Positions 1 through 10,533 of a stretch of DNA of 64,000 bases are shown piece after piece. The notes beneath the pieces are model-generated. The model was not told the DNA's origin. It saw only the letters and a program-made list of their open reading frames with translations, and did no database searches. A program made the translations under genes and the position numbers. The DNA comes from an uncultured Candidatus Hydrogenedens sp. (GTDB taxonomy: Bacteria > Desulfobacterota_D > UBA1144). Location: the NCBI GenBank assembly GCA_902609885.1, contig CACLTT010000001.1, positions 124,001 through 188,000 on the forward strand. The letters run 5' to 3'. The stretch's first letter is position 1; each line of letters opens with the position of its first letter.

Positions 1-825
1 AGATTTATCATCAAGTAGCTTTTGATAATATTCTGATATTTTGATTTCTTTGTAAATTTTATTTGGTTGATAAATAAGTTTTTCATTATCAAAATACACG
101 TAAGCTTCGTAATCATTACTGTATGAACCTATATTTCTATTATCAAATTGCTCTCCAGGCTTTGGATTTAAATTTTTAATTTCCTCAAATAACGAATCTA
201 GAAATTCATAACTTAATCCATATTTAGCACTCAATTTCTCAAATTCAGAGTTTCCAAGCATTTCAATATCATTCAAAATTATTTTTTCTTTTAGTAACAT
301 GTTATGCGAGTTATTAAATTTTAGTTGCAATAATAGACACTCTGCAAGATTTCTTGCAAAAATTCCTGGGGGGTCAAACTTTTCTTGGCAGAAATTTATT
401 GCTTCTTCAATCTGCATGTCAGAATAATTATTTTTAATATTTTCTTTTAAAAGCTCTAAAATTTCTTTATTTTCTAATCTTAAATATCCTGACTCATTGA
501 TAGAAAATATTATTACTTCAATAATTTTTTTAAAATTTTTATCTATTTTCATAGTTCTTAATTGTTCTACTAAGTACTCTGTAAGTGTCAATGGCTCGTT
601 TTCAATTTGAATTAAACTATCATCATAGCTTGGAATAATATCATTTTTTGAAATTGGAACACTTGCAATTTCTTCAACACAGGGGTTCTCTTCTAATTCA
701 CTAGATATTAACTTGTCCAATTTTAGATTTCCTAAAGATATAAGCTTTATAAAAAGCTTGGACTGTGGACTAAGTCCAGCTTTCTGCTTTGTAGCTACAG
801 ATATCTTGTTTGTAATTTTATTCAT
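1..825 (-). CDS. rpoN: RNA polymerase sigma-54 factor, N-terminal part (cut by window edge)
   Basis: The frame runs from an ATG at 825 through the left edge, giving 275 residues without a stop. The start of the protein (about residues 14-45, containing LSPQSK, LGNLKLDKLI and ELEENP) matches sigma-54 region I, the activator-interacting helix that usually reads LxLSxLELxxxIxxxLEENP. The following part fits the core-binding region, with DPPGIFARNLAECLLLQ and NPKPGEQF, both typical sigma-54 phrases. The C-terminal HTH and RpoN box lie outside the window. Region I is poorer in glutamine than usual. A DUF2905 gene is divergent only 25 bases away, and no Shine-Dalgarno is visible before the ATG. Sigma-54 directs core polymerase to -24/-12 promoters and needs AAA+ activators, none of which are in this window. 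Confidence 0.9.
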   Translation of the reverse strand, partial: MNKITNKISVATKQKAGLSPQSKLFIKLISLGNLKLDKLISSELEENPCVEEIASVPISKNDIIPSYDDSLIQIENEPLTLTEYLVEQLRTMKIDKNFKKIIEVIIFSINESGYLRLENKEILELLKENIKNNYSDMQIEEAINFCQEKFDPPGIFARNLAECLLLQLKFNNSHNMLLKEKIILNDIEMLGNSEFEKLSAKYGLSYEFLDSLFEEIKNLNPKPGEQFDNRNIGSYSNDYEAYVYFDNEKLIYQPNKIYKEIKISEYYQKLLDDKS

Positions 826-850
826 TTTATTATTAGTTTAAAATGTTTAT

Positions 851-1054
851 ATGACTTTTGGCAAATTAATAATTATTTTAGGCGCTGTTATAGTTTTAGT
901 CGGTATAATTTATGAGTTCACATCCTTTTTTTCAATATTTAAAAATAATCCTTTGGATTTTAAATTTACCATAGGAAATACTAAAGTTTTTTTGCCTTTA
1001 GGGACATGTTTAATAATTAGTATATTTTTAACGATTTTAATTAAATTATTTTAA
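851..1054 (+). CDS. DUF2905 family small membrane protein
   Basis: A 67-residue protein with two hydrophobic segments (about residues 4-22 and 48-66) around a short loop. The order of elements, LGAVIVLVG, then NPLDFKFTIGN, then FLPLGTCLIISIFL, matches DUF2905, whose members read LP(G)D, RGN and FPLxTCLLxSLxL. The function of the family is unknown; it is a small inner-membrane protein. The start ATG is 25 bases from the divergent rpoN start. The stop codon overlaps the convergent leuD stop by 4 bases. No clear Shine-Dalgarno is present. The family assignment is from motif memory. Confidence 0.75.
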   Translation: MTFGKLIIILGAVIVLVGIIYEFTSFFSIFKNNPLDFKFTIGNTKVFLPLGTCLIISIFLTILIKLF

Positions 1055-1644
1055 GTACTTCTAAAATATTGTTTTTCAAAAATATCGATTTTATCAGAGT
1101 GAATCATTGTCAATGCTATATCATCTAATCCCTCTAGCAAACATTTTTTTCTGAAAGGATCAAGTTCAAAATAATATTCATTATTTAAATCTTTAATTTT
1201 CTGATTATCAAGATCTATATAAAGTTTGTAAGATGAGTCATGAATTGAAAATTTAAAAAAATTATTCAGCAATTTAGAGTCTACAACTATTGGAAGAATG
1301 CCATTTTTAAATGAATTATTATAGAAAATATCTGCAAATGATGTGGAAATAATAACTTTAAAACCATAATCTCTTAAAGCCCAAGGGGCATGTTCACGTG
1401 AACTTCCACATCCAAAGTTATCTTGTGCAAGCAATATTTTTGATCCTTTATATTCATTCTTATTTAATATAAAATTCTCGTTAGGTGAGCCATCATCATT
1501 AAATCTCCAATCAAAAAATAAGAATTCGCCAAATCCAGTTCTTTCTATTCTCTTTAAAAATTGTTTTGGAATAATTTGATCTGTATCAACATTCGCTGAA
1601 TCTAATGGCATTACTTTGCTACTAAAATTAATAAATTTTTCCAT
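1051..1644 (-). CDS. leuD: 3-isopropylmalate dehydratase small subunit
   Basis: A 197-residue swivel-domain subunit of isopropylmalate isomerase, which converts 2- to 3-isopropylmalate in leucine synthesis together with LeuC. The signature DNFGCGSSREHAPWAL lies at residues 75-90, and the N-terminal DSANVDTDQIIPKQFL is typical of the bacterial (LeuD1) type. Length is normal. It starts one base after the leuC stop, so the two subunits are probably translated together from one message with eno upstream. The 3' end overlaps the DUF2905 gene. leuA and leuB are not in the window. Confidence 0.97.
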   Translation of the reverse strand: MEKFINFSSKVMPLDSANVDTDQIIPKQFLKRIERTGFGEFLFFDWRFNDDGSPNENFILNKNEYKGSKILLAQDNFGCGSSREHAPWALRDYGFKVIISTSFADIFYNNSFKNGILPIVVDSKLLNNFFKFSIHDSSYKLYIDLDNQKIKDLNNEYYFELDPFRKKCLLEGLDDIALTMIHSDKIDIFEKQYFRST

Positions 1645-1645
1645 T

Positions 1646-3055
1646 TTAATAATCTTCCCAATCTATATCGTACTCTCTTACATCAATAAATCTTCCACTT
1701 ATTGCAGCGGCAGCAGCCATAATTGGACTTACAAGGTGAGTTCTTCCACCTTTACCTTGCCTACCTTCAAAATTTCTGTTTGATGTACTAGCACATCTTT
1801 CTCCAGGAGAAAGTTTATCAGGATTCATAGCTAAACACATACTGCATCCAGACTCTCTCCATTCACAGCCAGCATCTTTAAAAATTTTATCAAGACCAAG
1901 TTTCTCAGCTTGATACTTAACTAATTGTGAACCAGGGACTACGATGGCATTTATATTATTTGCAACTTTATTTCCTTTAAAAATTTTACTTGCTGCTACT
2001 AGATCTTCAATTCTAGAATTTGTACATGAGCCAATAAATACAGTATCTAATTTGATATCAGTAATACTCATATCAGCCTTAATGCCCATATATATAAGAG
2101 CATCTTCAACAGATTTTCTTTTGACAGGATCCTCTATATTTTTTGGATTAGGGATTTTATTATTTATACCTGAAACCATACCTGGACTAGTGCCCCAACT
2201 TACTTGTGGAGACATTTTACTTGCATCCAGCTTGAGAGATCTATCAAATACTGCATCATTATCACTTTTTAGCTTTTTCCATTCTACAATTTCATTGTCA
2301 ATATTTTCCATATTTGGTTTATTTCTGAGATATTCAAATGTTATTTCGTCTGGACTGATCATTCCGGCCCTTGCCCCGCCCTCGATAGACATATTACATA
2401 TTGTCATCCTTTGTTCCATTGATAGACTTGAAATCGCCTCTCCTCTATATTCTATTACATGTCCATTTGCACCGGCTGTACCAATATCTCCAATAATACT
2501 TAAAATAATATCTTTGGCTGTCACACCTTTAGGTCTTTTACCATCAACTTTGACTTCAAAAGTTTTTGGTTTAACCTGCCATAAACATTGTGTCGCTAAG
2601 ACGTGTTCAACTTCACTAGTTCCAATGCCAAATGCTAATGATCCAAAAGCACCATGCGTTGAGGTATGACTGTCACCACAAACAATTGTCATTCCTGGTT
2701 TTGTAAGACCTTGCTCTGGTCCTATAACGTGAACAATCCCTTGATATGGGCTATTTAGATCAAATAATTTAATTCCAAATTGCTCGCAATTTTTCACTAA
2801 AGTATCAATCTGCTGTGCCGATATAGGGTCATCGATATTATGCCTGTTTATAGTTGGAACATTATGATCCATTGTTGCAAATGTTAGATCAGGTTTTCTA
2901 ACAATTCTTTTTGATTCTCTTAATCCCTCAAAAGCTTGTGGTGATGTAACTTCATGTATCAGGTGTAGGTCTATATATAATAGGGTAGGTTTACCTTCTT
3001 CCTCATGGACTAAATGCTTATCCCAAATTTTATCAAATATAGTTTTTTTTCGCAT
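1646..3055 (-). CDS. leuC: 3-isopropylmalate dehydratase large subunit
   Basis: The 469-residue aconitase-fold subunit carrying the 4Fe-4S cluster. The three cluster cysteines are visible at about 344 (in FIGSCTNSR), 404 and 407 (in [11 protein letters not shown]), and the substrate-region motif [13 protein letters not shown] is intact. The open frame extends upstream into eno, but the family begins at [11 protein letters not shown], so the ATG at 3055 is the start. That leaves 22 bases after the eno stop. It lies between eno and leuD on the same strand, giving an eno-leuC-leuD unit. Confidence 0.97.
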   Translation of the reverse strand: MRKKTIFDKIWDKHLVHEEEGKPTLLYIDLHLIHEVTSPQAFEGLRESKRIVRKPDLTFATMDHNVPTINRHNIDDPISAQQIDTLVKNCEQFGIKLFDLNSPYQGIVHVIGPEQGLTKPGMTIVCGDSHTSTHGAFGSLAFGIGTSEVEHVLATQCLWQVKPKTFEVKVDGKRPKGVTAKDIILSIIGDIGTAGANGHVIEYRGEAISSLSMEQRMTICNMSIEGGARAGMISPDEITFEYLRNKPNMENIDNEIVEWKKLKSDNDAVFDRSLKLDASKMSPQVSWGTSPGMVSGINNKIPNPKNIEDPVKRKSVEDALIYMGIKADMSITDIKLDTVFIGSCTNSRIEDLVAASKIFKGNKVANNINAIVVPGSQLVKYQAEKLGLDKIFKDAGCEWRESGCSMCLAMNPDKLSPGERCASTSNRNFEGRQGKGGRTHLVSPIMAAAAAISGRFIDVREYDIDWEDY

Positions 3056-3077
3056 AATCGAGATAATATAATACCAA

Positions 3078-4352
3078 TTAAGATGATATTTTAAAAGTCG
3101 AAAGACCGGCAAACTCACATTTGCCGTTTAATTGATCTTCAATTCTTAATAGTTGATTATATTTAGCTGTTCTATCTGATCTGGAACATGACCCTGTCTT
3201 TATTTGTCCAGATTTAGTCCCTACTGCGATATCAGCTATAGATGAATCTTCAGTTTCACCAGATCTATGAGAAATTATATATGAATAATTATTATTTTTT
3301 GCCATATTAATTGTGTCTAATGTTTCAGATATTGATCCAATTTGGTTGATTTTTACTAAAATACTGTTCGCTGATTTTGTATCTATTCCCTTCTGAAGCT
3401 TTGTTTTATTAGTTACAAAAAGGTCATCACCTACAAGTTGAATACTATTTCCAAGGTTTTTAGTTATTAATTTCCATGATTCCCAATCATCCTCATCCAG
3501 TGGATCTTCAATTGAAATGATTGGAAATTTAGAAGTTAAATCGTGATATACTCCTATCAATTCTGAAGGGCTTAAAAGTTCTTTATCGTATGAATACTTT
3601 TCTTGGTTGTATAGCTCTGAAGATGCTACATCTAAAGCTAGAAAAATATTTTTTCCAGGCTCATATCCTGCCAATTTAATTGAGTCTAATATTAAATTCA
3701 ATGCTTCCTCATTAGTTTTTAGATCAGGCGCGAATCCTCCCTCATCGCCAACTGCTGTAGAATAAGAATTTTTATTTAATAATTCTTTTAGTTTTAAAAA
3801 TGTTTCTACTCCTGCCTTGAGAGAATCAGAGAAAGATTCAAAACCAGCTGGAACAATCATGAATTCTTGTATATCTAAACCGTTGTTAGCATGAGCACCC
3901 CCATTGATAATATTCATTAGAGGACATGGTAAAATATATTCATCATCATCTAATAGAAACTCATATAAATGTTTATTATCATTCTCTGCCAGGCATTTCA
4001 TAAAACTTAGGGAGCATGCCAGTATAGCGTTAGCACCTAAATTTGATTTGTTAGCAGTACTATCTAAGCTTAAAATTTCATTATCAAATTCATAAATATT
4101 ATTAAAACTTTTATTCATTATTTTATTTTTTATTAAATTGTTTATGTTCGAAACAGCATTATGGACAGATTTTCCATTATAACTATCATTGCCATCTCTT
4201 AATTCAACTGCTTCATATTTACCTGTAGAAGCTCCTGAAGGTACCGCAGCTCTGAATATCTGACCATCATCAATCGACATGTCTACTTCAACAGTGGGGG
4301 ATCCTCTAGAATCTAAAATCTGTCTTGCTTTTAAATATTTTATTTTTGGCAT
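3078..4352 (-). CDS. eno: Enolase
   Basis: A 424-residue phosphopyruvate hydratase, the usual bacterial length. It interconverts 2-phosphoglycerate and phosphoenolpyruvate in glycolysis and gluconeogenesis. The N-terminal [16 protein letters not shown], the [15 protein letters not shown] loop, [19 protein letters not shown] and the C-terminal SHRSGETED signature are all intact. The gene heads the minus-strand unit with leuC and leuD and is divergent from tkt across 99 bases, so the shared gap should hold both promoters. Confidence 0.98.
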   Translation of the reverse strand: MPKIKYLKARQILDSRGSPTVEVDMSIDDGQIFRAAVPSGASTGKYEAVELRDGNDSYNGKSVHNAVSNINNLIKNKIMNKSFNNIYEFDNEILSLDSTANKSNLGANAILACSLSFMKCLAENDNKHLYEFLLDDDEYILPCPLMNIINGGAHANNGLDIQEFMIVPAGFESFSDSLKAGVETFLKLKELLNKNSYSTAVGDEGGFAPDLKTNEEALNLILDSIKLAGYEPGKNIFLALDVASSELYNQEKYSYDKELLSPSELIGVYHDLTSKFPIISIEDPLDEDDWESWKLITKNLGNSIQLVGDDLFVTNKTKLQKGIDTKSANSILVKINQIGSISETLDTINMAKNNNYSYIISHRSGETEDSSIADIAVGTKSGQIKTGSCSRSDRTAKYNQLLRIEDQLNGKCEFAGLSTFKISS

Positions 4353-4409
4353 AAGAATAAATATTCATATTATATTAAAGAGTTTTATTTTTCAATTGAA
4401 ATCAAAAAT

Positions 4410-4437
4410 TTTGAAAAAAAAATATCAATCGTATAAT
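4410..4437 (+). promoter_or_regulatory. Probable sigma-70 promoter of tkt
   Basis: In the 99-base gap between divergent eno and tkt there is a perfect -10 box TATAAT at 4432-4437. A -35-like TTTGAA/TTGAAA lies at 4410-4416, with a spacer of 15-16 bases. The A/T-rich context makes chance matches common, but the exact TATAAT and its position 14 bases before the tkt ATG support it. Confidence 0.5.
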
Positions 4438-4451
4438 GTATTTAATTAATT

Positions 4452-6416
4452 ATGGATAAAAGAATTCCAAACTCAATAAGATTTTTGTCTATGGATGCTG
4501 TTCAAAAAGCGAAGTCTGGACATCCAGGGATGCCTATGGGAATGGCAGATATTGCTTCCGTATTATTCACTGAGTTTATTAAAATTAATCCAAAAGATCC
4601 TGAATGGCCGAATCGAGACAGATTTGTATTATCAAATGGGCATGGATCTATGCTTATTTATTCCCTTTTATATCTATTAGGATATAAAGAGCCTACATTA
4701 AAAGATATAAAAAAATTCAGGAAAGTTAAATCAAAAACCCCGGGCCATCCAGAATATAGGCATACCAAAGGTATTGAGACTACAACTGGACCTCTTGGTC
4801 AAGGACTTGGAAATGCCGTTGGCATGGCACTGGCTGAAAAAATATTAAACAAAAAGTTTGGCTCTTCATTGATAGATCATTTTACTTATGTTTTTGCAGG
4901 TGATGGGTGTATGATGGAAGGTATAAGTCACGAAGTTCTCAGCTTTTCAGGGCATTTAAAATTAAATAAATTAATAGTATTTTATGATGATAACGATATA
5001 TCAATTGATGGACCTACATCGTTAACTTTTACTGACAATTCAAAATTGAGAGTGGAAGCATATGGTTGGAATTATATAAAAATCAATGGACATGATCATA
5101 ATCAAATCAGAAATGCTATCAAGAAAGCTAAAAAATCAATAAAGCCAACAATGATAGCCTGTAAAACCAAAATAGGTTATGGCTCACCAAACAAACAAGG
5201 AAGTCATGAATCTCATGGGGCAGCACTGGGTGATGAAGAAATTAAATTAACTAGAGAAAAGCTAAATTGGCCTTACAAGCCTTTTGAGATTCCCAGAGAT
5301 ATTCTTAATTATTGGAGAATGGCAGGTAAAAAATCTCAAAAAAAATATAATAACTGGAAGAAAAAAGTAAGTGAATATCATAACTCTAATCAGTTTAAAT
5401 CTTTTATTTCAAAAAAAATTGATAGAATAAAGATAAATAAAATAATAAAACACTTTAATGATAAAACAGATAGTCTTAGCAACGCTTCAACTCGAAAAGC
5501 AAGCCAGTTATGTTTAGATAGTATTAATAAATTTTTGGATTCTACTATTGGTGGATCTGCGGACTTAACACCCTCTAATAATACAAAATCTAAAGATTTA
5601 AATATTTTAAGTAAAGATAATATGAATGGTAGATATATTCATTATGGTGTTCGAGAACATGGCATGGCTTCCATCATGAATGGTCTATCCTTACATTCGG
5701 GGCTTATACCCTATGGCGGAACTTTTTTGGTTTTTTCTGACTATTGCAGACCTTCAATTCGTCTTTCAGCAATGATGAATACAAAAGTCATTTATGTTAT
5801 GACACATGATTCTATTGGTTTAGGAGAAGATGGCCCAACACATCAACCCGTCGAGCATCTTGCATCGCTAAGATTAATACCTAATTTGAAAGTTTTTAGA
5901 CCTTGTGATCTCAATGAAACTTTAGATTGTTGGATAAATGCTTTAAATTATGATGGAGCTTCAGTTTTAGCATTATCTAGGCAAGATCTTCCTATTCTTA
6001 ATCAAAGAACCAAAAAAAGAAATGAATTTTTTGACAAATACAGTTCTAATTTAATATTTGGTAGTCTTTCAAAAAGAGATATTACATTTTTTGCTACTGG
6101 TAGTGAAGTTGAAATCGCACATAAGGCTGCAAAGCTATTAAAGGATGATAATATTGCTGCTACAGTAGTATCAATACCTTGTGTAGAAAATTTTATGGAT
6201 ATTAAAAAATCTGATAGAGAAAAAATTTTAGGAAATGGACATAGAATATATGTTGAAGCAGGTGTATCAACTGGTTGGAAATCCTTTTTTGATGAATCTG
6301 CAAATTTTATTGGGGTTAACAGGTTTGGCGCTAGTGGTCCAAAAGATGATGTATATAAAGAACTAAACATTACTTCAGAAAATTTAATCAAAACTTCATT
6401 AGCACTGCTTAGATAA
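4452..6416 (+). CDS. tkt: Transketolase
   Basis: A 654-residue thiamine-diphosphate enzyme of the non-oxidative pentose phosphate pathway, moving two-carbon units between sugar phosphates. The N-terminal SGHPGMPMG is present. The ThDP-binding GDG starts at residue 150 and runs to the ND near 181. The pyrimidine-domain phrases VREHGMASIMNG and DSIGLGEDGPTHQPVEHL are also clear. Length is normal for the bacterial two-domain enzyme. It is monocistronic or leads into rpsU after a 50-base gap. Confidence 0.98.
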   Translation: MDKRIPNSIRFLSMDAVQKAKSGHPGMPMGMADIASVLFTEFIKINPKDPEWPNRDRFVLSNGHGSMLIYSLLYLLGYKEPTLKDIKKFRKVKSKTPGHPEYRHTKGIETTTGPLGQGLGNAVGMALAEKILNKKFGSSLIDHFTYVFAGDGCMMEGISHEVLSFSGHLKLNKLIVFYDDNDISIDGPTSLTFTDNSKLRVEAYGWNYIKINGHDHNQIRNAIKKAKKSIKPTMIACKTKIGYGSPNKQGSHESHGAALGDEEIKLTREKLNWPYKPFEIPRDILNYWRMAGKKSQKKYNNWKKKVSEYHNSNQFKSFISKKIDRIKINKIIKHFNDKTDSLSNASTRKASQLCLDSINKFLDSTIGGSADLTPSNNTKSKDLNILSKDNMNGRYIHYGVREHGMASIMNGLSLHSGLIPYGGTFLVFSDYCRPSIRLSAMMNTKVIYVMTHDSIGLGEDGPTHQPVEHLASLRLIPNLKVFRPCDLNETLDCWINALNYDGASVLALSRQDLPILNQRTKKRNEFFDKYSSNLIFGSLSKRDITFFATGSEVEIAHKAAKLLKDDNIAATVVSIPCVENFMDIKKSDREKILGNGHRIYVEAGVSTGWKSFFDESANFIGVNRFGASGPKDDVYKELNITSENLIKTSLALLR

Positions 6417-6466
6417 TTTGCTATTGACATATTAATATCATTCATTTATTTTTTACGCTTATAGAT

Positions 6467-6661
6467 ATGCCAGGAATTTATGTAGGAAATAACGAAAATT
6501 TAGAAAATGCTCTTAGACGTTTTAAGCGTCAAATTGAAAAAGGCGGTGTTCTCTCAGATTTTAAAAAGAAAGAATTTTTTGAAAAGCCAAGCGAAATAAA
6601 AAAGAAAAAACTATTTGCTGCTAAGAAAAGGCAAAACAAAAAAAATAGAAAATTCAGATAA
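6467..6661 (+). CDS. rpsU: 30S ribosomal protein S21
   Basis: A 64-residue basic protein that binds the 3' domain of 16S rRNA and helps initiation. The start MPGIYVGNNENLENALRRFKR and a Lys/Arg-rich tail are typical of S21. It heads the classic macromolecular-synthesis operon, with dnaG starting 3 bases after its stop and rpoD following. This links ribosome, primase and sigma factor supply. Confidence 0.95.
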   Translation: MPGIYVGNNENLENALRRFKRQIEKGGVLSDFKKKEFFEKPSEIKKKKLFAAKKRQNKKNRKFR

Positions 6662-6664
6662 ATC

Positions 6665-8419
6665 ATGCCTTCTAATCCGGAATATGATTCTTTAGAGGAT
6701 GTACTAAAAAAAGTATCCCTAGCAAAATATATAGAACACAATTGGCAGCCGCTTAAGAAAATAGGTTCAGAATATAAAATATTATGTCCTTTTCATGATG
6801 ATAAAAATCCTTCTCTTTCTGTTAATGATGAAAAAGGTTTATATTATTGCTACTCATGTAAAGCAGGCGGAAATCTAATAACATTTATAAAAGAATTTAA
6901 AAATTACAGTTCACAAGAAGCAATAAAAGAAATTGAAAATTTTTTCAATATAAAAATATCTATCACAAATTATAATATCCCTGATGATTCAAATAAAAAA
7001 AATAAGTTGTTTTCTGTCAATACTTTAATAGCGGAACTATATAATAAATTTTTATTAACAAATAAGAGCCGAGCAAAGGCGGTTAGTTATTTAAAATCAA
7101 GAGGTTTTGATGATGAAGATATAAAAGAAAACATGATTGGGTTTGCTCCTGATTCATGGAATTTCTTAAGTGCTTTTGTCAAAAATAAAACTGAAAAACT
7201 TGATATCTTAGATGAGCTTGGTTTAGTTAAAAAAAAAGAGAACTCAAATAATTTTTTCGATTTCTTTAGGAACAGAATAATTTTTCCAATTAAAAATAGG
7301 CAAGGAACAATTGTTGGTTTCGCTGGAAGATCTATTGATAACTCTAATCCAAAATATTTGAATTCGAAAGAGTCAATCATTTTTTCAAAGAGGAAAGTTC
7401 TTTTTGGAATTGATAAATTTAATAAATTAAAAGGAAAAAAACCAAAATTTGTTCTATTAGTTGAAGGGTACACTGATGTTCTAATGCTAAATAAAATTGG
7501 TTTTTATAATACAGTAGCATCGATGGGAACTTCGTTAACACTTGAGCATTCTAATGAAATAAAAAAATTTTCTGACAAGATAATAATCAACTTTGACTCT
7601 GATAAGGCAGGTGTTGATGCAGCCTTTAAAAGTATAGAGCCGCTATTTGAAAATAATTTTGATGTGTACAAATTAGATTTACCTAATGGTCAAGACCCAT
7701 GTGAATATATACAAAAAAATGGTAAGGATGCTTTTTTGAATTTACTTAATGCTTCAGTTTCAATAATTGATTCTTTTATTGATTATTCAAAACAACAATA
7801 TCTTGATAAAGAAAAAAGTTTAAATAGTATTATTTCGGATTTTACAACTAAAATATCTTTAGTCAGAGACGTATTCAATAGAGACCTAATGATTAATAAA
7901 TTTATAACAGCTTTTAGTCTTTCTAAGAATGAGTTAGAAAATAAAATTAAAATTCAAGAGAATCCACCAACAAGCAGAAGGTTTGATGAAGAAAAAAATA
8001 TTAATGATCCTATTGATATTGCGCTAAAAATACTTTTAGAAACTGTAGAATTAAGGAGTAAATATTTTTTAGAATGTGTAAAAGATAATTCGGATGAGAG
8101 ATATGAAAAAATTATTAGATTGTTAGAAGATAATATCAATATGGATCCCTCGAATTTAATTACCATTTCTAATAGTGAAGAATCAAATATTATTTCTAAT
8201 TTATTATTTGCTAAAACAGCTATTGATAGTGATCCTATAAAAAAAGAAAAAACTTTGCAAGACTGTATCAAAAAAATTAAGATTGAATCTTTAAAAGAAA
8301 AGAAAAGAAGAATTAATATGAAGCTTAATCATCAATCTGAAATTGCTTCGGATGAAGAACACAAATTATTAATGCTGCTTCAAAATATAATTGAAGAAGA
8401 GAAAAATTTAAAAAATTAG
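6665..8419 (+). CDS. dnaG: DNA primase
   Basis: A 584-residue primase making RNA primers at the replication fork. The CHC2 zinc ribbon uses C41, H44, C62 and C65 ([10 protein letters not shown] ... YYCYSC). The catalytic core follows with the toprim elements [12 protein letters not shown] and NFDSDKAG. The C-terminal helicase-binding region, after about residue 440, is weakly conserved and charge-rich. The gene is 3 bases after rpsU and 14 bases before rpoD, so it is probably co-translated in the operon. Confidence 0.97.
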   Translation: MPSNPEYDSLEDVLKKVSLAKYIEHNWQPLKKIGSEYKILCPFHDDKNPSLSVNDEKGLYYCYSCKAGGNLITFIKEFKNYSSQEAIKEIENFFNIKISITNYNIPDDSNKKNKLFSVNTLIAELYNKFLLTNKSRAKAVSYLKSRGFDDEDIKENMIGFAPDSWNFLSAFVKNKTEKLDILDELGLVKKKENSNNFFDFFRNRIIFPIKNRQGTIVGFAGRSIDNSNPKYLNSKESIIFSKRKVLFGIDKFNKLKGKKPKFVLLVEGYTDVLMLNKIGFYNTVASMGTSLTLEHSNEIKKFSDKIIINFDSDKAGVDAAFKSIEPLFENNFDVYKLDLPNGQDPCEYIQKNGKDAFLNLLNASVSIIDSFIDYSKQQYLDKEKSLNSIISDFTTKISLVRDVFNRDLMINKFITAFSLSKNELENKIKIQENPPTSRRFDEEKNINDPIDIALKILLETVELRSKYFLECVKDNSDERYEKIIRLLEDNINMDPSNLITISNSEESNIISNLLFAKTAIDSDPIKKEKTLQDCIKKIKIESLKEKKRRINMKLNHQSEIASDEEHKLLMLLQNIIEEEKNLKN

Positions 8420-8433
8420 GTTACTATTTATTG

Positions 8434-9768
8434 ATGATTTTGTCTCAAGCTCAGAATGTAAATGAGGTTATTTCTTTTTTACCAGACTTTGTCAAAAAGG
8501 TTCTTCCAAATATTGAATTTGATTTTAAAAAAGTAAATGATTTAAAAATTAATATTTCTGATTCAACTTCTGAGCCAATAGATGATCCAATAAAAAGCTA
8601 TTTGAATACTATTGCCTATCATTCGTTATTAAATAAATCTCAAGAAATTAAAGTTGCCAAGAATTTCCAGGAATCTAAAACTAAAATATCAAAATTTATC
8701 TCAAATGATTATTATGTTGCTCAATTATTACATTCACATCTAAATAATGACCTCAGCTTTGATACGAATGAAGAGGATGATTTTAATATAAATGATATTG
8801 ATTTAAGTAACTCTTCATATAAATCTACTCGAAGGGTCATGAATCTTAGAGAATTAATATCTTTAATGATTGAAAAAAAATCATTAACAAAAAATATCTC
8901 CTCTAAAATACAAAAAATAATGATGCAGATTGAATTACCGTCTGAATTTCTTGAGTCTATATTCAATCATATGAAAAAAAGTAAATTAAAAAAAAAGGAA
9001 TTAGAAGATTTTAGAAAATCAAAAATTTCATATTTAAATAATAAGCAAAAACTAGTTGAGTCTAATTTAAGGCTAGTAGTTAGTATTGCGAGAAAGTATA
9101 TTAATAAGGGTCTTCCTTTTTTAGATTTGATCCAAGAAGGGAATATTGGATTAATTAGAGCAGTAGAAAAATTTGAATATCAGAGAGGCTATAAATTTTC
9201 AACTTATGCTACTTGGTGGATTAGGCAGGCAATAACAAGATCTTTAGCAGACCAGGCAAGGATTATAAGAATACCTGTTCATATGACCGAGCAAATAACG
9301 AGAATAAATAGTGTTACTAGAAAATTAGTTCAGAGGCTTGGTAGGGAGCCTTCAAATTCAGAAATAGCTTCTGAATCAAGCTTTTCAGAGGATAAAGTTG
9401 ATGGTATTCAAAGAGTAACGAAAGACCCAATTGCGCTTGATGCTCCAATTAATGATGAGGACTCAGGACAAACACTTTTAGATTCAATAAGTGATAATAA
9501 TCCAAACCAACAAGATTACATTGAAACAAGCGAGCTTAAAGATTTGATTAACAATTCTTTGCTAAAAGTTTTAAACGATAGAGAGAAAGATGTTATAAAA
9601 AAAAGATTTGGAATCGATGAGGATCAGGCATTTACTTTAGAGGAGATTGGAAAAGAATTTAATGTTACTAGAGAAAGAATTAGACAGATTGAACTTAAAG
9701 CTTTGAAGAAATTAAAAAAAGTTAAGAAGTCACCTGTCCTTAATTATCTTGGAAATGCAAAATATTGA
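8434..9768 (+). CDS. rpoD: Primary sigma factor (sigma-70 family)
   Basis: A 444-residue housekeeping sigma factor. Region 1.2 is seen as [17 protein letters not shown]. Regions 2.1-2.4 run from [15 protein letters not shown] through [19 protein letters not shown] to [17 protein letters not shown]. Region 4.2 reads [20 protein letters not shown]. It is much shorter than the roughly 610-residue E. coli protein: the acidic region 1.1 and the large non-conserved insert are reduced to a short segment. The start is the ATG at 8434; an in-frame TTG just before it is less likely. The stop codon overlaps the -35 box of the 5S rRNA promoter. Confidence 0.95.
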   Translation: MILSQAQNVNEVISFLPDFVKKVLPNIEFDFKKVNDLKINISDSTSEPIDDPIKSYLNTIAYHSLLNKSQEIKVAKNFQESKTKISKFISNDYYVAQLLHSHLNNDLSFDTNEEDDFNINDIDLSNSSYKSTRRVMNLRELISLMIEKKSLTKNISSKIQKIMMQIELPSEFLESIFNHMKKSKLKKKELEDFRKSKISYLNNKQKLVESNLRLVVSIARKYINKGLPFLDLIQEGNIGLIRAVEKFEYQRGYKFSTYATWWIRQAITRSLADQARIIRIPVHMTEQITRINSVTRKLVQRLGREPSNSEIASESSFSEDKVDGIQRVTKDPIALDAPINDEDSGQTLLDSISDNNPNQQDYIETSELKDLINNSLLKVLNDREKDVIKKRFGIDEDQAFTLEEIGKEFNVTRERIRQIELKALKKLKKVKKSPVLNYLGNAKY

Positions 9769-9792
9769 CAAGAATTTTTTATTGTATAAGAT
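9765..9792 (+). promoter_or_regulatory. Promoter of the lone 5S rRNA gene
   Basis: A consensus -35 TTGACA (9765-9770) overlaps the rpoD stop codon. It is followed after 16 bases by TAAGAT (9787-9792), eight bases before the 5S gene. The rRNA operon promoter at 33350 has the same TTGACA, 16-base spacer and TAA-type -10, which supports both. Confidence 0.65.
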
Positions 9793-9800
9793 TAAACTTT

Positions 9801-9916
9801 CTAGGCAGCCATACTGGAGGGGGTACACCCGGATCCATTCCGAACCCGGCAGTTAAGCCCTCAGAGGCCGATGATACTTGTACCTATTGGTTCTGGGAAA
9901 GTAGGTAGCTGCCTAG
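9801..9916 (+). rRNA. rrf: 5S ribosomal RNA
   Basis: About 116 bases closed by a perfect terminal helix: CTAGGCAGC at the 5' end pairs with GCTGCCTAG at the 3' end. The internal sequences GGATCCATTCCGAACCCGG (loop B/C region) and the GGGAAAGTAGG-type 3' half are standard 5S elements. It lies between rpoD and purN, about 23.5 kb from the 16S-23S operon, which has no 5S of its own. The end positions are taken from the terminal helix. Confidence 0.93.
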
Positions 9917-9927
9917 TTATATTTCTC

Positions 9928-10533
9928 ATGACGAATAATTTTAAAATTGCAATTTTTTCTTCGGGAAGTGGCTCTAACTTTGAAGCAATTGTTAAGGCTA
10001 AAATACCAAATGTTGAAATTTCTTTTCTATTCTGTAATGTTGAAGATGCATTTGTAATAGAAAGAGCTAAGAATCTTGGAGTGCAATCAATAATACTTTC
10101 TCATAGAGGGTATAAATTAAGAAAAGAATATGAAGAAAAAATAATATCAACAATTGAGAAATATAACTTAGATTTAATTGTCCTAGCAGGTTTTAAAAGA
10201 ATTTTATCACCTTTCTTTACATCAAAATTTCCTTTCAAAATTATTAATTTACATCCTTCGATTCTCCCAGCTTTTACTGGTCTTCACGCTCCAAGGCAAG
10301 CCCTTGAATATGGATCTAAATTCACAGGCTGCACTGTACATTTTGTAGATGAAGGCATAGATACAGGGCCAATAATCCTACAAGGGGTAGTAGAAATTAG
10401 TCAGGATGATAATGAAGAAACACTTCTTAATAAAATTAATGCTAAAGAGCACGAAATACTTCCCGAATCCATTAAACTCATTTCTGAAGATAAATTAATA
10501 ATTGAAAGAAGAAAGGTATTGATTAAAGATTAA
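9928..10533 (+). CDS. purN: Phosphoribosylglycinamide formyltransferase
   Basis: A 201-residue GART enzyme that transfers the formyl group of 10-formyl-THF to GAR in purine synthesis. The N-terminal FSSGSGSNFEAI binds phosphate. The catalytic Asn-His pair is in INLHPSILPAF and the catalytic Asp is in DEGIDTGPII. An upstream in-frame ATG lies inside the 5S gene, so the ATG at 9928, eleven bases after the 5S 3' end, is chosen. The stop overlaps the convergent aroF stop by 4 bases. Confidence 0.95.
   Translation: MTNNFKIAIFSSGSGSNFEAIVKAKIPNVEISFLFCNVEDAFVIERAKNLGVQSIILSHRGYKLRKEYEEKIISTIEKYNLDLIVLAGFKRILSPFFTSKFPFKIINLHPSILPAFTGLHAPRQALEYGSKFTGCTVHFVDEGIDTGPIILQGVVEISQDDNEETLLNKINAKEHEILPESIKLISEDKLIIERRKVLIKD

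Noticed and set aside
1392..1403. GTTCACGTGAAC palindrome resembling the parS core
   Set aside because: It matches only the inner part of parS (TGTTTCACGTGAAACA) and lies in codons for the invariant SSREH motif of LeuD, so the sequence is explained by protein conservation.
1944..2669. 241-codon open frame on the plus strand
   Set aside because: It is antisense to leuC, whose frame has complete family motifs. The opposing frame is a by-product of its codon use.
3056..3118. Extended leuC start overlapping eno
   Set aside because: The extra 21 residues have no counterpart in LeuC and overlap the eno coding end. The ATG at 3055 fits the family.
9871..9927. Extended purN start with 19 extra residues
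   Set aside because: The extension reads through the 3' half of the 5S rRNA gene. The family N-terminus begins at the ATG at 9928.
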